Assembly: GCF_013386765.1 (NCBI RefSeq)
Contig: NZ_JACARE010000038.1
Location: 22,750-86,749 of the forward strand
Source of the DNA: Pseudomonas yamanorum
GTDB taxonomy: Bacteria; Pseudomonadota; Gammaproteobacteria; Pseudomonadales; Pseudomonadaceae
DNA length: 64,000 bases
Direction of reading: 5' to 3'
Part shown: in pieces, positions 1 through 8,749 of the stretch
Numbering within the stretch: position 1 is the stretch's first letter
Layout of the letters: each line of letters opens with the position of its first letter
Notes under the pieces: generated by a model
Database searches by the model: none
What the model saw: only the letters and a program-made list of their open reading frames with translations
What the model was told of the DNA's origin: nothing
Program-made: the position numbers and the translations under genes

Positions 1-17
1 CAAGCTCCCTCGCCACA
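1..17. repeat. REP half-site cut by the window edge
   Basis: The first bases match the right arm of the 'GAGGGAGCTTGCTCCC' repeat family found complete near 16.7, 26.3, 36.5 and 36.8 kb. The partner arm would lie outside the window. Confidence 0.6.
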
Positions 18-72
18 ACGGCCCGCCCCCACAGGGGATCTCCTCATAACAATAAATAATTCGCAGGTTCCC

Positions 73-1935
73 ATGGACATCACCCGCCGCGACTTCCTCA
101 ACGGCGTCGCCATCACCATTGCCGCCGGCATGACGCCCCTGCAACTCCTCCAGGCCGCTCCCGATGGCCGCTACTACCCGCCCGCCCTCACCGGCTTGCG
201 CGGCAGCCATGTCGGCTCATTCGAAATCGCCCACCAGATGGGCTGGGAAAAGAAGGCCTTCGACACCGATAAACTGCCCATTACCGAAGACTACGACCTG
301 GTGGTGGTCGGCGGAGGCTTGAGCGGTTTGTCGGCGGCGTGGTTCTACCGTGAGAAGCACCCGCAGGCGAAGATCCTGATCCTGGAAAACCACGACGACT
401 TCGGTGGCCACGCCAAGCGCAATGAATTCCAGGCCGGTGGCCGGATGATCATCGGTTACGGCGGCAGCGAAGCGTTTCAGTCGCCGAATCATCTTTACAG
501 CAAAGAAGTAAACGGACTGTTGAAGAAACTCGGGGTAAACATCAAGCGCTTCGAGACCGCGTTCGACCGCCAGTTCTACCCGGGCCTGGGTTTGTCCCGC
601 GGGGTGTTCTTCGACAAGGAAAACTTCGGCGAAGACAAACTGGTCACCGGCGACCCGACACCGATGGTCGCCGACGACATCGCCCCGGACCAACTGCACG
701 CGCGCTCCATCAGCGACTTCATCAATGACTTCCCGTTGCCGCAGGCCGACCGCCAGGCGCTGATCGCCCTGCACGTCGCGCCCAAGGATTACCTGCCGGG
801 CAAATCCGCCGAGGAAAAGGAAGAATATCTCGCCGCCACCAGCTACCGCGATTTCCTGCTCAAGGACGTGGGATTGTCGGAAGGTGCGGTGAAGTACTTC
901 CAGAGTCGCACCAACGACTTCATGGCCTTGAGCATCGATGCCGTGGCGTCGGCCGATGCCTACAGCGTGGGTTTCCCGGGTTTTGGCGGGATGAATCTCG
1001 CGCCCATCAGCGAAGAAGCTGCAGCGGAAATGGAAGAGCCTTACATCTACCACTTCCCCGACGGCAACGCGTCGCTGGCACGCTTGCTGGTACGCAGCCT
1101 GATTCCGACCGTGGCGCCCGGACACACCATGGACGACATCGTGCTGGCACCGTTTGACTACGCCAAGCTCGATCAACCCAAGACACCGGTGCGGGTACGC
1201 CTCAACAGCACGGCGGTGAGTGTGCGTAACGTCGGTGACGGCGTGCACATCGGCTACAGCCGTGGCGGCCAACTCGCACAGGTGCGTGGCAAGCGCTGCA
1301 TCCTGGCCTGCTACAACATGATGATCCCGTACCTGCTGCGGGACCTGCCGGCGCCACAGGCCCAGGCCCTGAGCCAGAACGTGAAGTACCCGCTGGTTTA
1401 TACCAAAGTGGTGGTGCGCAACTGGACGTCGTTCCAGAAGCTGGGGGTGCATGAGATCTACGCGGCCACCCAGCCCTACAGCCGGATCAAGCTCGACTAC
1501 CCGGTGAGCATGGGCGGTTACGAGCACCCGCGTGACCCGACGCAGCCGATCGGTTTGCACATGGTGTACGTGCCCACCAGCCCCAACAGCGGCATGAACG
1601 GCCGCGACCAGGCCCGCGCCGGGCGGGGCAAGCTGTACGGGCAGACGTTTGAACAACTGGAAGCGCAGTTGCGGGATCAACTGCAACGCATGCTCGGCCC
1701 GGGCGGTTTCAACCACCAGACCGACATTCTGGCAATCACTGTCAACCGTTGGTCACACGGCTATGCGACCTTCTCCAACAGCTTGTTTGACGATGCCGAT
1801 GAAAGCGAAAAACTGAAGAACCTGGCGCGCAAGCCGGTGGGGCACGTGAGCATCGCCAACTCGGATGCGGCGTGGAGCGCGTATGCCCATGCGGCGATTG
1901 ATGAGGCATATCGGGCGGTAGGTGAAGTGAGTTAA
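73..1935 (+). CDS. spdH: Tat-exported FAD-dependent amine oxidoreductase, spermidine dehydrogenase type
   Basis: The 620-residue product begins with a twin-arginine signal (TRRDFL, residues 4-9) and a short hydrophobic stretch, so it is probably exported folded. A Rossmann FAD site (VVVGGGLSGLSAA, about residues 77-89) is followed by the ILILENHDDFGGH segment expected for the flavin ribose contact. Length and overall sequence fit the Pseudomonas spermidine dehydrogenase SpdH, which oxidises spermidine in the periplasm; the substrate is inferred from family resemblance only. The start ATG lies six bases after AGG. It stands alone, with a REPIN directly after its stop. A generic NAD(P)/FAD oxidoreductase is the fallback description. 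Confidence 0.75.
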   Translation: MDITRRDFLNGVAITIAAGMTPLQLLQAAPDGRYYPPALTGLRGSHVGSFEIAHQMGWEKKAFDTDKLPITEDYDLVVVGGGLSGLSAAWFYREKHPQAKILILENHDDFGGHAKRNEFQAGGRMIIGYGGSEAFQSPNHLYSKEVNGLLKKLGVNIKRFETAFDRQFYPGLGLSRGVFFDKENFGEDKLVTGDPTPMVADDIAPDQLHARSISDFINDFPLPQADRQALIALHVAPKDYLPGKSAEEKEEYLAATSYRDFLLKDVGLSEGAVKYFQSRTNDFMALSIDAVASADAYSVGFPGFGGMNLAPISEEAAAEMEEPYIYHFPDGNASLARLLVRSLIPTVAPGHTMDDIVLAPFDYAKLDQPKTPVRVRLNSTAVSVRNVGDGVHIGYSRGGQLAQVRGKRCILACYNMMIPYLLRDLPAPQAQALSQNVKYPLVYTKVVVRNWTSFQKLGVHEIYAATQPYSRIKLDYPVSMGGYEHPRDPTQPIGLHMVYVPTSPNSGMNGRDQARAGRGKLYGQTFEQLEAQLRDQLQRMLGPGGFNHQTDILAITVNRWSHGYATFSNSLFDDADESEKLKNLARKPVGHVSIANSDAAWSAYAHAAIDEAYRAVGEVS

Positions 1936-1938
1936 ACC

Positions 1939-2025
1939 TGTGGGAGCTGGCTTGCCTGCGATGGGGGCACCTCGGTCTGTCAGACAGACCGGGGCGATGC
2001 CATCGCAGGCAAGCCAGCTCCCACA
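1939..2025. repeat. REPIN-like inverted repeat (GGGAGCTGGCTTGCC family)
   Basis: Perfect 26-bp arms at 1939-1964 and 2000-2025 flank a 35-base centre. It fills much of the 322-bp gap between the oxidoreductase and opgD; I see no gene in the rest of that gap. Confidence 0.85.
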
Positions 2026-2257
2026 TTTGATCTTCATTGATAAAGGGATTGCGTTCACTTCAGACCCTGACACGTCTTGTTTCATATGCAACGCCATCAA
2101 CCCGCCATCAATCATTTTTCCTTCCGCACCGAACCGCTTAAGCTATTTGGCATCTGTTTAATGTCCGTTGCGTTTGGCCGAAGGCATGTCCGAACCGTTT
2201 TTCTTGATCCAGCACGTGCCAGGAACGGCGCGGGATTGTTCACGACAGGTTGTATTT

Positions 2258-3883
2258 ATGCACCGTAGGAATTTGCTCAAAGCGTCCATGGCCATCGCGG
2301 CTTACACCGGTCTGTCGGCGAGTGGCCTGCTGGCCGCTCAAGCCTGGGCAGGCAATCGCGCTGCCGATGGCGAGGCTCAGGCTTTCGATTTCGAGGCCCT
2401 GAAGATCCAGGCCAAGCAACTGGCCAGCAATCGCTACCAGGACACCAAGCAGGTGCTGCCGCCGACCCTGGCGACCATGACCCCGCAGAATTTCAATGCC
2501 ATCGGCTACGACGGCAAGCATTCGCTGTGGAAAGAGTTGAACGGCCAACTGGACGTGCAATTCTTCCACGTCGGCATGGGTTTCAAGACGCCCGTGCGCA
2601 TGTACAGCGTCGACCCGAAAACCCGCCAGGCCCGCGAGGTGCACTTTCGCCCTTCGCTGTTCAACTATGAAAAAACCACGGTGGACACCAAGCAGCTGAC
2701 CGGCGACCTGGGTTTCTCCGGCTTCAAGCTGTTCAAGGCCCCGGAACTGGACCGCCACGACGTGCTGTCCTTCCTCGGCGCCAGCTACTTCCGGGCGGTG
2801 GATTCCACCGGCCAGTACGGCCTTTCCGCACGCGGCCTGGCCATCGACACCTACGCGAAAAAGCGCGAGGAGTTCCCGGACTTCACCAAGTTCTGGTTCG
2901 AAACCCCGGACAAGGACAGCACCCGCTTCGTGGTCTATGCCCTGCTGGATTCGCCGAGCGCCACAGGTGCCTACCGCTTCGATATCGACTGCCAGGCCAA
3001 CCAGGTGGTGATGGCCATTGACGCCCATATCAACGCGCGTACCGCTATCGAACAGCTGGGCATCGCCCCGATGACCAGTATGTTCAGTTGCGGCACCGTT
3101 GAGCGGCGGATGTGCGACACCATCCACCCGCAAATCCACGACTCGGATCGCCTGGCCATGTGGCGCGGCAATGGCGAGTGGATCTGCCGCCCGCTGAACA
3201 ACCCGGCCACCCTGCAATTCAACGCCTTTGCCGACACCGACCCGAAAGGCTTCGGCCTGGTGCAGACCGACCATGAGTTCGCCAGCTACCAGGACACCGT
3301 GGACTGGTACAGCAAGCGTCCAAGCCTGTGGGTAGAACCGACAACTGCGTGGGGCGAAGGCTCGATCGACCTGCTGGAAATTCCTACAACCGGCGAGACC
3401 CTGGACAACATCGTGGCCTTCTGGACCCCGAAAAAGCCCGTGGCGGCCGGCGAGTCCCTGAACTACGGCTACAAGCTCTACTGGAGCGCCCTGCCGCCGG
3501 TCAGCACGCCGCTGGCACAGGTCAACGCGACCCGTTCAGGCATGGGCGGCTTTACCGAAGGCTGGGCACCGGGCGAGCATTACCCCGAGGTGTGGGCGCG
3601 GCGTTTTGCCGTGGACTTCAACGGCGGCGGGCTGGATCGGTTGCCTGAAGGCACCGGGATCGAACCGGTGGTGACCTGCTCCCATGGTGAGGTCAAAGAC
3701 TTCAGCGTGTTGGTGCTGGATGCCATCAAGGGCTATCGGATTCTGTTTGACTGGTACCCCACCAGCGACAGTGTCGAGCCGGTTGAACTGCGACTGTTCA
3801 TCCGCACCCAGGACCGCACCTTGAGTGAAACCTGGCTGTACCAGTACTTCCCACCCGCGCCAGACAAGCGTAAGTACATCTGA
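2258..3883 (+). CDS. opgD: Glucan biosynthesis protein D, periplasmic
   Basis: The 541-residue protein is OpgD/MdoD, which shapes the backbone of osmoregulated periplasmic glucans. It opens with a twin-arginine signal (MHRRNLLKAS, then a hydrophobic run to AQAWA), as in the E. coli protein of about 551 residues. The family's MdoG-type beta-sandwich follows, with stretches such as YDGKHSLWKE and FFHVGMGFKTPV near residues 85-115. The ATG at 2258 is chosen because the Tat signal begins there; an in-frame ATG 90 bases upstream would put 30 unrelated residues before it. Single gene; a strong hairpin follows the stop. Confidence 0.93.
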   Translation: MHRRNLLKASMAIAAYTGLSASGLLAAQAWAGNRAADGEAQAFDFEALKIQAKQLASNRYQDTKQVLPPTLATMTPQNFNAIGYDGKHSLWKELNGQLDVQFFHVGMGFKTPVRMYSVDPKTRQAREVHFRPSLFNYEKTTVDTKQLTGDLGFSGFKLFKAPELDRHDVLSFLGASYFRAVDSTGQYGLSARGLAIDTYAKKREEFPDFTKFWFETPDKDSTRFVVYALLDSPSATGAYRFDIDCQANQVVMAIDAHINARTAIEQLGIAPMTSMFSCGTVERRMCDTIHPQIHDSDRLAMWRGNGEWICRPLNNPATLQFNAFADTDPKGFGLVQTDHEFASYQDTVDWYSKRPSLWVEPTTAWGEGSIDLLEIPTTGETLDNIVAFWTPKKPVAAGESLNYGYKLYWSALPPVSTPLAQVNATRSGMGGFTEGWAPGEHYPEVWARRFAVDFNGGGLDRLPEGTGIEPVVTCSHGEVKDFSVLVLDAIKGYRILFDWYPTSDSVEPVELRLFIRTQDRTLSETWLYQYFPPAPDKRKYI

Positions 3884-3890
3884 TAGCGAA

Positions 3891-3914
3891 CGTTCCCACG
3901 CTTGCGTGGGAACG
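3891..3914. repeat. Perfect 10-bp hairpin after opgD
   Basis: CGTTCCCACG and CGTGGGAACG enclose a CTTG loop. No U-run follows on either strand, so it is more likely a stabilising hairpin or dispersed repeat than an intrinsic terminator. It lies between opgD and the convergent small gene. Confidence 0.6.
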
Positions 3915-3928
3915 CCCCTTCGGCGCGC

Positions 3929-4114
3929 TCAGAACCGCGAAATACTCTTCATCGCCCCAATCAAGTACCGCATCGCCACCTGATCACTCTCGGTGAGGGC
4001 GCGGTACTGCTCCAGCAATTGCTCCTCGTCCGAACTCAAGCGCCTGCCTCGCAACGACAGCCTGCGGGCCAGAAAGGACGATAAAACCCCCGCTACACCA
4101 TAAGACTTGGCCAT
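3929..4114 (-). CDS. Small basic protein of unknown function, 61 aa
   Basis: The predicted protein starts MAKSYGVAGVLSSFLARR. It is rich in Arg, Leu and Ser, has an acidic SSDEEQLLEQY patch in the middle and looks helical throughout, with no signal peptide or metal ligands. The start at 4114 is preferred because AGGAGA lies eight bases upstream; a start 14 codons earlier lacks this. The good ribosome site and compact reading frame support it as real, but I do not recognise a family with a known job. It stands alone. Confidence 0.6.
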   Translation of the reverse strand: MAKSYGVAGVLSSFLARRLSLRGRRLSSDEEQLLEQYRALTESDQVAMRYLIGAMKSISRF

Positions 4115-4228
4115 GGACTGTCTCCTCGTGTCAGTCAACTGCTCCTGGTTGCCCATAACCTTGTCCCGCGATGTGCGATGCCAGCGACGGCCCCACAGAC
4201 TGACTTCCTGGGCCAGAAATCAGACTTA

Positions 4229-4299
4229 CTGTAAGCGTAGAAACTATCTTGCCGGGCGTGAGAGTTTTTTAGAGTAATCACTCAAAAAACTGCTTACAG
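4229..4299. other. Nested inverted repeats in the gap 4115-4316
   Basis: CTGTAAGC (4229-4236) pairs with GCTTACAG (4292-4299), and inside it AGTTTTTT (4263-4270) pairs with AAAAAACT (4284-4291). The segment lies just downstream of the P-loop kinase on the minus strand and upstream of the small gene. It could be a transcript end for the kinase or an operator for the small gene. The rest of the gap shows nothing. Confidence 0.4.
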
Positions 4300-4316
4300 G
4301 GCAATGACCTACAGCC

Positions 4317-4808
4317 CTATCCCACATTATTTTGCGACGCCTCATAGCGAATGACGCTGAACCCCTCTTCTACACGGGGCGCTTCGAAATAGCCGGTGAT
4401 GAGGTCAAATTGGGCATCACTGGTTTCAAATGCGTGGGTGCCGGCGGCATTGCGCGCACGCAGACGTGCCTTGCAGACCGCGTCCGGCACATCCAGGTAA
4501 TGCAATTGGTGGTCAACGCCTGCGCCTTCGAACAAGGAGCGCATCCAGCGGCGACTGGCCAAGGTGTTGGCGGGAAAATCCAGCACCACCGAAACACCGG
4601 CTTTGAGCAAGGAAATGATATGCGCCGTCAACGCATCACGCAGGAGGCCAGTGCAGCGCACATAGTCGCCAAGGGCCTGGATCTGCCCGGGATAGAGCCG
4701 AGCCAGCCACTCATCCTCGCTGATCAATACCGCCTGGGGTCCCTGGGACAATTGCTGGGTCAGGGTCGATTTGCCGGATGCGATTTTGCCGCAGATCAGG
4801 TGCAACAT
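4317..4808 (-). CDS. Small P-loop kinase-like ATPase
   Basis: This 163-residue protein has a Walker A motif at its start (CGKIASGKST, residues 6-15) followed by the fold of small nucleotide or aminoglycoside kinases: SEDEW near residue 31 and VVLDFPANT near residue 76 in the Walker B position. Zeta-toxin, gluconate-kinase and Cpt-like kinases share this layout. The family is widespread as 'AAA family ATPase' of unknown substrate. No antitoxin-like gene touches it, so a toxin role is not supported. GGAG stands seven bases before the ATG, and a terminator separates it from the upstream oxidoreductase gene. Confidence 0.7.
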   Translation of the reverse strand: MLHLICGKIASGKSTLTQQLSQGPQAVLISEDEWLARLYPGQIQALGDYVRCTGLLRDALTAHIISLLKAGVSVVLDFPANTLASRRWMRSLFEGAGVDHQLHYLDVPDAVCKARLRARNAAGTHAFETSDAQFDLITGYFEAPRVEEGFSVIRYEASQNNVG

Positions 4809-4834
4809 AGGTTTCTCCGGTGTGAGGCCAATAA

Positions 4835-4862
4835 AAAACCCGCCGGATCAACGGCGGGTTTT
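4835..4862. terminator. Bidirectional intrinsic terminator
   Basis: An 11-base arm AAAACCCGCCG and its complement enclose a six-base loop, giving a U-run on both strands. It ends the old yellow enzyme transcript and insulates the kinase gene. Confidence 0.85.
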
Positions 4863-4888
4863 CATGTTTACCACGATTGCCGTACAGA

Positions 4889-5995
4889 TCAATCCCGCAG
4901 ATCCGACTCATGAATCGGCTGGTCCCTGTGGGTCGCCCGCTGGTATTGCGCCGGCCAGATCGCCTTGCGCCCACCGAGGTCATCGTCGGCATGCAGTGGC
5001 CAGTAAGGATCACGCAACAGTTCACGGGCGAGGAAAATGATATCGGCCTGGCAGGTGCGCAGGATGTGCTCGGCCTGAGCCGGCTCGGTAATCATGCCCA
5101 CGGTGCCGGTGGCGATCCCTGACTCTTTGCGCACACGCTCGGCGAAGCGGGTCTGGTAACCGGGGCCGGTAGGAATTTCCGCATTGGCGGCGGTGCCACC
5201 GGAAGAGACGTCGATGAGGTCCACGCCCAGGTCTTTCAGGCGACGCGCCAGTTCCACGGTTTCATCCGGGTTCCAGCCGTCTTCGACCCAATCGGTGGCC
5301 GACACCCGCACAAACAGCGGCAGCTCCTGCGGCCAGGCTTCACGCACCGCCGTGGTCACTTGCAGCACCAGGCGGATACGGTTTTCGAACGAGCCGCCGT
5401 ACTGGTCTTGGCGTTGGTTGCTCAGGGGCGAGAGAAACTGATGCAACAGGTAGCCATGGGCGGCATGGATTTCCGCCACTTTGAAACCGGCAGTCAGCGC
5501 TCGCTTGGCGGCCGCGACAAAGTCAGCGATCACTTGCTGGATCTGCCCTTCGTCCAGTTGTTTGGGTGAGGTGTGCTGCGGGTCGAAGGCAATGGGCGAT
5601 GGACCCACCGGCACCCAGCCGCCGTCTTCCGGCTTGACGCTGCCGTGCTTGCCGATCCACGGCCGGTGCGTACTGGCCTTGCGCCCGGCGTGGGCCAGTT
5701 GAATGCCCGCCACCGCGCCCTGGGCGTTGATAAAACGGGTGATGCGTTGCAGGGGTTCGATCTGTTCGTCGTTCCACAGCCCAAGGTCCTGGGCGGTGAT
5801 GCGGCCATCGGCGGTCACGGCGGTGGCTTCGGTGAAGATCAGCCCGGCGCCGCCGACGGCACGGCTGCCGAGGTGCACCAGGTGCCAGTCATTGGCCAGG
5901 CCATCGACGCTGGAATACTGGCACATCGGCGACACGGCGATGCGGTTGAGCAGGGTCAGTTGGCGCAGGGTATAGGGTTCAAGCAGCAGACTCAT
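4889..5995 (-). CDS. NADH:flavin oxidoreductase, old yellow enzyme family (XenA/YqjM-like)
   Basis: The 368-residue TIM-barrel FMN enzyme would reduce activated C=C bonds or nitro compounds with NAD(P)H. It shows the features of the YqjM/XenA class: the flavin-tuning cysteine in SPMCQYSS (Cys25), GIQLAHAGRKAS near residue 97, and the substrate-binding HAAHGYLLHQFLSP segment. The C-terminal VGMITEP and ELLRDPYWP motifs complete the barrel. The physiological substrate cannot be read from the sequence. AGAGGTG precedes the ATG by about five bases. It lies downstream of recJ on the same strand but has its own terminator. Confidence 0.9.
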   Translation of the reverse strand: MSLLLEPYTLRQLTLLNRIAVSPMCQYSSVDGLANDWHLVHLGSRAVGGAGLIFTEATAVTADGRITAQDLGLWNDEQIEPLQRITRFINAQGAVAGIQLAHAGRKASTHRPWIGKHGSVKPEDGGWVPVGPSPIAFDPQHTSPKQLDEGQIQQVIADFVAAAKRALTAGFKVAEIHAAHGYLLHQFLSPLSNQRQDQYGGSFENRIRLVLQVTTAVREAWPQELPLFVRVSATDWVEDGWNPDETVELARRLKDLGVDLIDVSSGGTAANAEIPTGPGYQTRFAERVRKESGIATGTVGMITEPAQAEHILRTCQADIIFLARELLRDPYWPLHADDDLGGRKAIWPAQYQRATHRDQPIHESDLRD

Positions 5996-6051
5996 GGGGC
6001 ACCTCTTTTATGCAGTGGGCAGGCTCCAGGGTTCTGTTTGAACGGTCGACG

Positions 6052-6073
6052 AAAAACCCGTCCCCGGCGGGCT
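6052..6073 (-). terminator. Weak intrinsic terminator after recJ
   Basis: On the minus strand a short AGCCCG/CGGGTT stem is followed by a U-rich run. The stem is only about five base pairs. Confidence 0.45.
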
Positions 6074-6146
6074 GAAATAAGACAAGGTCACAAGACCGAT
6101 CACACAGTGCTTAGAGACTAGTCGACAACAGAGGATTGCACAGGGT

Positions 6147-7856
6147 TCAGCGCGGCTCGATGTGGGCAATCATCAATTGCACGGTTTCCTGGCCACGGAA
6201 CTCGTTCACGTCGAGCTTGTAGGCCAGTTCCACCCAGCGAATGGTGGGGTTGGGCCAGATTTCACGGTCGATACCAAACGCGATGCCATCCAGTTTCACC
6301 GAACCGCATTCACTCTTGAGCACCACTTTCAGGTGACGCTCGCCGACCACCCGCTGCTCCACCAACTGGAACACCCCGTGGAACAACGGCTCGGGGAAAT
6401 GCTGGCCCCACGGCCCGGCGTTGCGCAGGGCGCGGGCCAGTTCCAGGTGAAATTCTTCAACCGCCAGGGTGCCGTCGGACAGCAGCCGGCCCGTCAGGTC
6501 TTCTTCACGCAGTTGCCGGCGCACTTCGGCGTCAAAGGCTTCGGCGAACAGTGGGAAATTGGCCTCGGGCAACGTAAGACCTGCCGCCATGGCGTGACCG
6601 CCGTACTTGGCGATCAGTGTCGGATGCTGGCTGGCCACCACGGCCAGCGCGTCACGGATATGGAAGCCCGGCACAGAACGCCCGGAGCCCTTGAGCAGGC
6701 CGTCACCGGCATCGGCAAAGGCAATGGTCGGGCGGAAGTAGCGCTCTTTCATCCGCGAGGCGAGGATGCCGATGACGCCCTGGTGCCATTCCGGATCGAA
6801 CAGGCACAAGCCATACGGCATCGACTCCACCGGCAAGTCCTTGAGCTGGGCCAGGGCCTCGCGCTGCATGCCTTGCTCGATGGATTTACGGTCCTGGTTC
6901 ATGCCGTCCAGTTGCGCGGCCATTTCCCGGGCAGCGGCGAAATCCGTGGTGAGCAGGCATTCGATGCCCAGGCTCATGTCATCCAGGCGACCCGCGGCGT
7001 TCAGGCGTGGGCCGAGGATAAACCCGAGGTCGGTGGAGGTGATGCGGGCGTGATCGCGCTTGGCCACTTCGAGGATCGCCTTGATCCCGGGCCGTGCGCG
7101 ACCGGCGCGAATGCGTTCCAGGCCCTGGTAGACGAGGATGCGGTTGTTGGCGTCCAGCGGGACCACGTCGGCCACGCTGCCCAGGGCAACCAGATCCAGC
7201 AGTTCGCCGATGTTCGGCTGCGGCTTGTTCTCGTACCAGCCCAGGCTGCGCAAACGCGCGCGCAGGGCCATCAGTACGTAGAAGATCACGCCGACACCGG
7301 CCAGGGCCTTGCTGGGAAATTCACAGCCCGGCTGGTTCGGGTTGACGATGGCGTCGGCCGCCGGCAATTCATCGCCCGGCAAGTGGTGGTCGGTGACCAG
7401 CACCTTGAGCCCCGCCGCTTTCGCCGCCGCCACGCCTTCGACGCTGGAGATGCCGTTGTCCACGGTGATCAGCAGCTGTGGCTGGCGCTGCAGGGCCACG
7501 GCGACGATTTCCGGGGTCAGGCCGTAGCCGTATTCGAAGCGGTTGGGCACCAGGTAGTCGACATGCGCGGCACCCAGCAGGCGCAGGCCCAGGGTGCCCA
7601 CGGTGCTCGCGGTGGCGCCGTCGGCGTCGAAGTCCCCCACGATCAGGATCCGCTGGCGCTGCTCCAGGGCCGTCACCAGCAGGTCCACGGCGGCATCGAT
7701 ACCCTTGAGCTGCTGATACGGGATCAGCCGCGCCAGGCTTTTATCCAGCTCGGCTTCCGATTGCACCCCGCGTGCGGCGTAGAGACGGGTCAACAACGGT
7801 GGCAATTCACCGAGGAATGGCAGGACGGCGGGCAACGGGCGAGGATCGATACGCAT
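6147..7856 (-). CDS. recJ: Single-stranded-DNA-specific exonuclease RecJ
   Basis: RecJ degrades single-stranded DNA 5' to 3' in recombination and mismatch repair. The 569-residue protein has all DHH-superfamily metal motifs in order: GDFDADG (74-80), TVDNGISS (131-138), the DHH signature VTDHHLPGD (154-162), and DLVALGSVADVVPL. The C-terminal DHHA1 region (PGFHIRDAL, KYGGHAMAAGLTLP) and an OB-fold tail are present, and length is normal. No strong ribosome site precedes the ATG, but the family start MRIDPRPLP fits. The yaeQ gene lies upstream on the same strand beyond a REPIN. Confidence 0.97.
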   Translation of the reverse strand: MRIDPRPLPAVLPFLGELPPLLTRLYAARGVQSEAELDKSLARLIPYQQLKGIDAAVDLLVTALEQRQRILIVGDFDADGATASTVGTLGLRLLGAAHVDYLVPNRFEYGYGLTPEIVAVALQRQPQLLITVDNGISSVEGVAAAKAAGLKVLVTDHHLPGDELPAADAIVNPNQPGCEFPSKALAGVGVIFYVLMALRARLRSLGWYENKPQPNIGELLDLVALGSVADVVPLDANNRILVYQGLERIRAGRARPGIKAILEVAKRDHARITSTDLGFILGPRLNAAGRLDDMSLGIECLLTTDFAAAREMAAQLDGMNQDRKSIEQGMQREALAQLKDLPVESMPYGLCLFDPEWHQGVIGILASRMKERYFRPTIAFADAGDGLLKGSGRSVPGFHIRDALAVVASQHPTLIAKYGGHAMAAGLTLPEANFPLFAEAFDAEVRRQLREEDLTGRLLSDGTLAVEEFHLELARALRNAGPWGQHFPEPLFHGVFQLVEQRVVGERHLKVVLKSECGSVKLDGIAFGIDREIWPNPTIRWVELAYKLDVNEFRGQETVQLMIAHIEPR

Positions 7857-7921
7857 GGGGTGACGGAAGCTTCTCTTTAATACAGCGTTGAAAATTAATG
7901 CTGAAAACAGCGGTGGTCCCT

Positions 7922-8028
7922 TGTGGGAGCTGTCGAGCCCCGGCGAGGCTGCGATAGGGTCACCTCGGTGTACCTGTCAGACCGCAGCGCCTGCATCGCA
8001 GCCTCGCTAAAGCTCGACAGCTCCCACA
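7922..8028. repeat. REPIN-like inverted repeat (GGGAGCTGTCGAGC family)
   Basis: TGTGGGAGCTGTCGAGC and its complement are separated by about 73 bases that also carry a GCGAGGCTGCGAT/ATCGCAGCCTCGC pair. It sits between recJ and yaeQ. Confidence 0.8.
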
Positions 8029-8059
8029 CTCGACCAGCGTCCAATCAGTTATCGACGTT

Positions 8060-8602
8060 TCAGTCGCGCTCGCCGACCAGCCATTCCAGCTGGACTTCGT
8101 GCTGGCCACGGTCGTCGGTCACGAAGATAGTGCCCTCGCTGATCATCACGTCCCACTTGATCACCCGCGGCATGTCCTTGGCCAGGACTTCCAGGATTTC
8201 CTGGGGGACAGCGGCGATGCTCACGTTTTTCAGGTTTTTCGCCACCGGCACCACTTTGCCTTCCCAGACGCGCAAGCTGCCATAGGCCAGCAACGTGGTG
8301 CGTTCGGTACGGCGCGAACACCAGGTCAGGCGGTCGGCATCCGGCTGGCCGACTTCGATCCAGTGCAGGACGCGATCATCCAGGCTTTTTTCCCACAATG
8401 CCGGCTCGTCTACATCTGACAGGCCACGACCAAAAGACAACTGCTCGTTGTAGAAAAGGGCGTAGGCCAGCAAACGCACGGTCATGCGCTCTTCGGTTTC
8501 CGAAGGATGGCGGGCAATGGTCTGCTTGACGCTCTCGTACACCGAACGATCGAGGTCGGTGAGGTTGAGTTCAAACTTGTAGGTCGTGGACGGCTGGGCC
8601 AT
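8060..8602 (-). CDS. yaeQ: YaeQ family protein
   Basis: The 180-residue protein matches YaeQ along its length, starting MAQPSTTYKFELNL, with SETEERMTVRLLAYALFYN and the acidic core typical of the family. YaeQ is a compact protein with a PD-(D/E)XK nuclease-like fold. E. coli YaeQ was once reported to compensate for loss of the elongation factor RfaH, and its true role is unsettled. The ATG at 8602 is chosen because homologues begin there; an upstream ATG adds 11 low-complexity residues. It is monocistronic, divergent from the CoA-transferase gene. Confidence 0.88.
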   Translation of the reverse strand: MAQPSTTYKFELNLTDLDRSVYESVKQTIARHPSETEERMTVRLLAYALFYNEQLSFGRGLSDVDEPALWEKSLDDRVLHWIEVGQPDADRLTWCSRRTERTTLLAYGSLRVWEGKVVPVAKNLKNVSIAAVPQEILEVLAKDMPRVIKWDVMISEGTIFVTDDRGQHEVQLEWLVGERD

Positions 8603-8749
8603 GAACGGACTTCTAGAGACAGGGAAAGGCGGCAAGTCTAACCGATGGCGAGGTGATTCAACGAATCCTGCGCTGCATCATCCTTATCACTGCGCCACTC
8701 GCCTATGTTAAAAGGCATCACATCCCCGTACCGCGCTTGAAGGATCCTC

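Noticed and set aside
4317..4808. Zeta-toxin of a toxin-antitoxin pair
   Set aside because: No overlapping or adjacent antitoxin-like gene; the nearest small gene is separated by 200 bases.
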